A DNA stretch of 6,905 bases from an uncultured Alphaproteobacteria bacterium (GTDB lineage: Bacteria > Pseudomonadota > Alphaproteobacteria > Rhizobiales > Rhizobiaceae), in assembly GCA_929200335.1 (NCBI GenBank), contig CAKMZG010000117.1:1-6905 (forward strand), read 5' to 3'. Each line of letters opens with the position of its first letter. Within the stretch, counting starts at the first letter, position 1. A model generated the notes under the pieces. The model was not told the origin of the DNA. It saw only the letters and a list, made by a program, of their open reading frames with translations, and searched no databases. The position numbers and the translations under genes are program-made. Positions 5,567 to 6,905 of this stretch are shown here, piece after piece.

Positions 5567-6708
5567 CCGTAAAAGATTTCACATTTACTCTACATAAAAC
5601 TAATGGCAAAGCGCGCTTGGGCGAGATCAATATGCCACGTGGCAAGGTTCGTACTCCCGCGTTTATGCCTGTTGGTACTGCGGCAACGGTGAAGGCACTT
5701 TATCTTGATCAAGTACGCGATGCAGGCTCTGACATTATTTTGGGCAATACCTATCATTTGATGTTGCGCCCAGGTGCAGAGCGTGTGGCAAGGCTTGGCG
5801 GTCTTCATGAATTTGCCCGTTGGCCACATCCAATATTAACGGATTCAGGTGGCTTCCAAGTGATGTCATTGGCTGCACTTAATAAGATGAGTGAGAAAGG
5901 TGTAACGTTTAAGTCCCATATAGACGGAGCGCCTTATGAATTGACCCCAGAGCGTTCTATTGAAATACAAGCGCTGCTGGATAGTGATATTCAGATGCAA
6001 TTGGATGAGTGTTTACGCCTTCCAGCACCGCGAGAAGAAGTGCAACGCGCCATGGAATTATCGCTTCGTTGGGCAGAGCGTTCCGCTAAACAATTTGAGA
6101 AACAAGAAGACAGAGCAGGGCGTGCTATGTTTGGAATCGTTCAAGGCGGTGATGTGCCAGACCTGCGTATTAAATCAGCAGAAGAATTAAAAGCCATGGA
6201 TTTAAAAGGCTATTCAATTGGTGGATTAGCTGTGGGTGAGCCGCAAGATGTCATGCTGGATATGTTGGATATTACTTGCCCTGTTTTGCCAGAAAATAAG
6301 CCGCGTTATTTGATGGGTGTTGGTACGCCTGATGATCTTTTGCAATCGGTTAATCGCGGTGTTGATATGTTTGATTGTGTAATGCCAACACGGGCAGGGC
6401 GTCATGGTCTTGCCTATACCCGCTATGGTAAAGTGAATTTAAAAAATGCGCGCCATGCTGAAGATAGTCGCCCATTAGACGAGACATCCGATTGCCCCGC
6501 AGCGCGTGATTATTCTAGAGCCTATCTGCATCATCTCGTGCGTGCTAATGAGGCGCTTGCTGGCATGTTATTATCATGGAATAATATCGCTTATTATCAA
6601 CGCCTAATGCAGGGCATGCGTGATGCTATTTCTGAGGATCGCTTTGAAGATTTTCGTCTTGCTACAATGGCAGAATGGGAAAAAGGCGATATTCCAGAAC
6701 GGATTTAG
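5563..6708 (+). CDS. tgt: tRNA-guanine(34) transglycosylase
   Basis: Bacterial TGT exchanges guanine-34 of tRNA Asp, Asn, His and Tyr for preQ1, the entry step of queuosine on tRNA; QueA then acts on the product. The 381-residue TIM-barrel protein has the catalytic features: TDSGGFQV with Asp94 (E. coli Asp89), QLDEC with Asp148, IVQGG (192-196), GGLAVGE (220-226), and FDCVMPTRAGRHG with the nucleophile Asp271 (E. coli Asp264). Unusually, the zinc site is degraded. The expected CxCxxC is Ser309-x-Cys311-x-x-Ala314, and the fourth ligand His, 26 residues on, is Asn340. The surrounding sequence (DYSRAYLHHL, YYQRLMQGMR) aligns without gaps, so this is substitution, not misalignment. It may be shared by relatives. 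The gene overlaps queA by four bases and meets the convergent Excalibur gene at its stop codon. Confidence 0.97.
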   Translation: MTVKDFTFTLHKTNGKARLGEINMPRGKVRTPAFMPVGTAATVKALYLDQVRDAGSDIILGNTYHLMLRPGAERVARLGGLHEFARWPHPILTDSGGFQVMSLAALNKMSEKGVTFKSHIDGAPYELTPERSIEIQALLDSDIQMQLDECLRLPAPREEVQRAMELSLRWAERSAKQFEKQEDRAGRAMFGIVQGGDVPDLRIKSAEELKAMDLKGYSIGGLAVGEPQDVMLDMLDITCPVLPENKPRYLMGVGTPDDLLQSVNRGVDMFDCVMPTRAGRHGLAYTRYGKVNLKNARHAEDSRPLDETSDCPAARDYSRAYLHHLVRANEALAGMLLSWNNIAYYQRLMQGMRDAISEDRFEDFRLATMAEWEKGDIPERI

Positions 6709-6905
6709 CAATTAATTTCTTTGCGGATTTTATCTACCTGTGCCTTTGAGCGACAAACGTTCTCGCATGGGATACCATCATTGTCACCATCGGCTCTTGG
6801 GTGTGAGCCATTGCACCAATTTACAACTGCTTGCCGACAATTACTATATTGTTTACATGTGATGGCATAGGCAACTGTTGTGCTAAATTGCATGTATAAA
6901 ACTAT
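6705..6905 (-). CDS. Small secreted Excalibur-domain protein, 5'-truncated by window edge
   Basis: The frame reads leftward from the window edge to a TAA at 6707-6705. Its C-terminal part matches the Excalibur (extracellular calcium-binding) domain: CKQYSNC, then a DxDxDG loop (DGDNDG, about 6791-6774) followed directly by IPCENVC. Counting from the first ATG (6893), the Asp residues are 35, 37 and 39, and there are six Cys at 13, 19, 27, 43, 47 and 62, which suggests disulfides outside the cytoplasm. The segment ending in VAYA just before the domain looks like the end of a signal peptide with cleavage after AYA. A start at 6893 would leave that peptide only about ten residues, and the frame continues open as IVLY to base 6905. 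I infer that the true start lies outside the window. The domain is known from secreted bacterial proteins, but its cellular role is not established. The stop overlaps that of tgt. Confidence 0.8.
   Translation of the reverse strand: MVLYMQFSTTVAYAITCKQYSNCRQAVVNWCNGSHPRADGDNDGIPCENVCRSKAQVDKIRKEINC

Overview
The window is a compact stretch of conserved bacterial chromosome. All genes but the last are on the + strand. The order is gyrA (5' end cut off), coaD, an exported cyclophilin, a cytosolic cyclophilin, queA and tgt. At the right edge a small secreted Excalibur-type protein lies on the - strand. Gene order, the alphaproteobacterial form of GyrA (an extra acidic segment in the C-terminal domain) and the sequences of CoaD, QueA and TGT point to an alphaproteobacterium, most likely of the Hyphomicrobiales (Rhizobiales). 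By eye the DNA is moderately AT-rich, which is low for that order. I cannot name a genus.

Region 1 (1-2660) is the gyrase A subunit, missing about 59 N-terminal residues by E. coli numbering, and ends in a strong intrinsic terminator. Region 2 (2713-4393) is a three-gene unit: coaD (coenzyme A synthesis) and two tandem peptidyl-prolyl isomerases that look like duplicates, one with a signal peptide and one without. It also ends in a strong terminator. Region 3 (4421-6708) is queA-tgt, two enzymes of queuosine tRNA modification, joined by a 4-base ATGA overlap and probably translationally coupled. Region 4 (6705-6905) is the convergent Excalibur gene. Its stop codon overlaps the tgt stop, and its reading frame stays open to the window edge.

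The genes are housekeeping genes, and I see no mobile element, CRISPR array, RNA gene or clear accessory system. The most notable observations are: TGT appears to have lost three of the four residues that bind zinc in the family; a run of seven A at the queA/tgt junction is formally a -1 slippery heptamer that would fuse the two proteins; the paired cyclophilins share short identical DNA tracts and active-site substitutions; and the tgt and Excalibur genes overlap tail to tail with no visible terminator between them.
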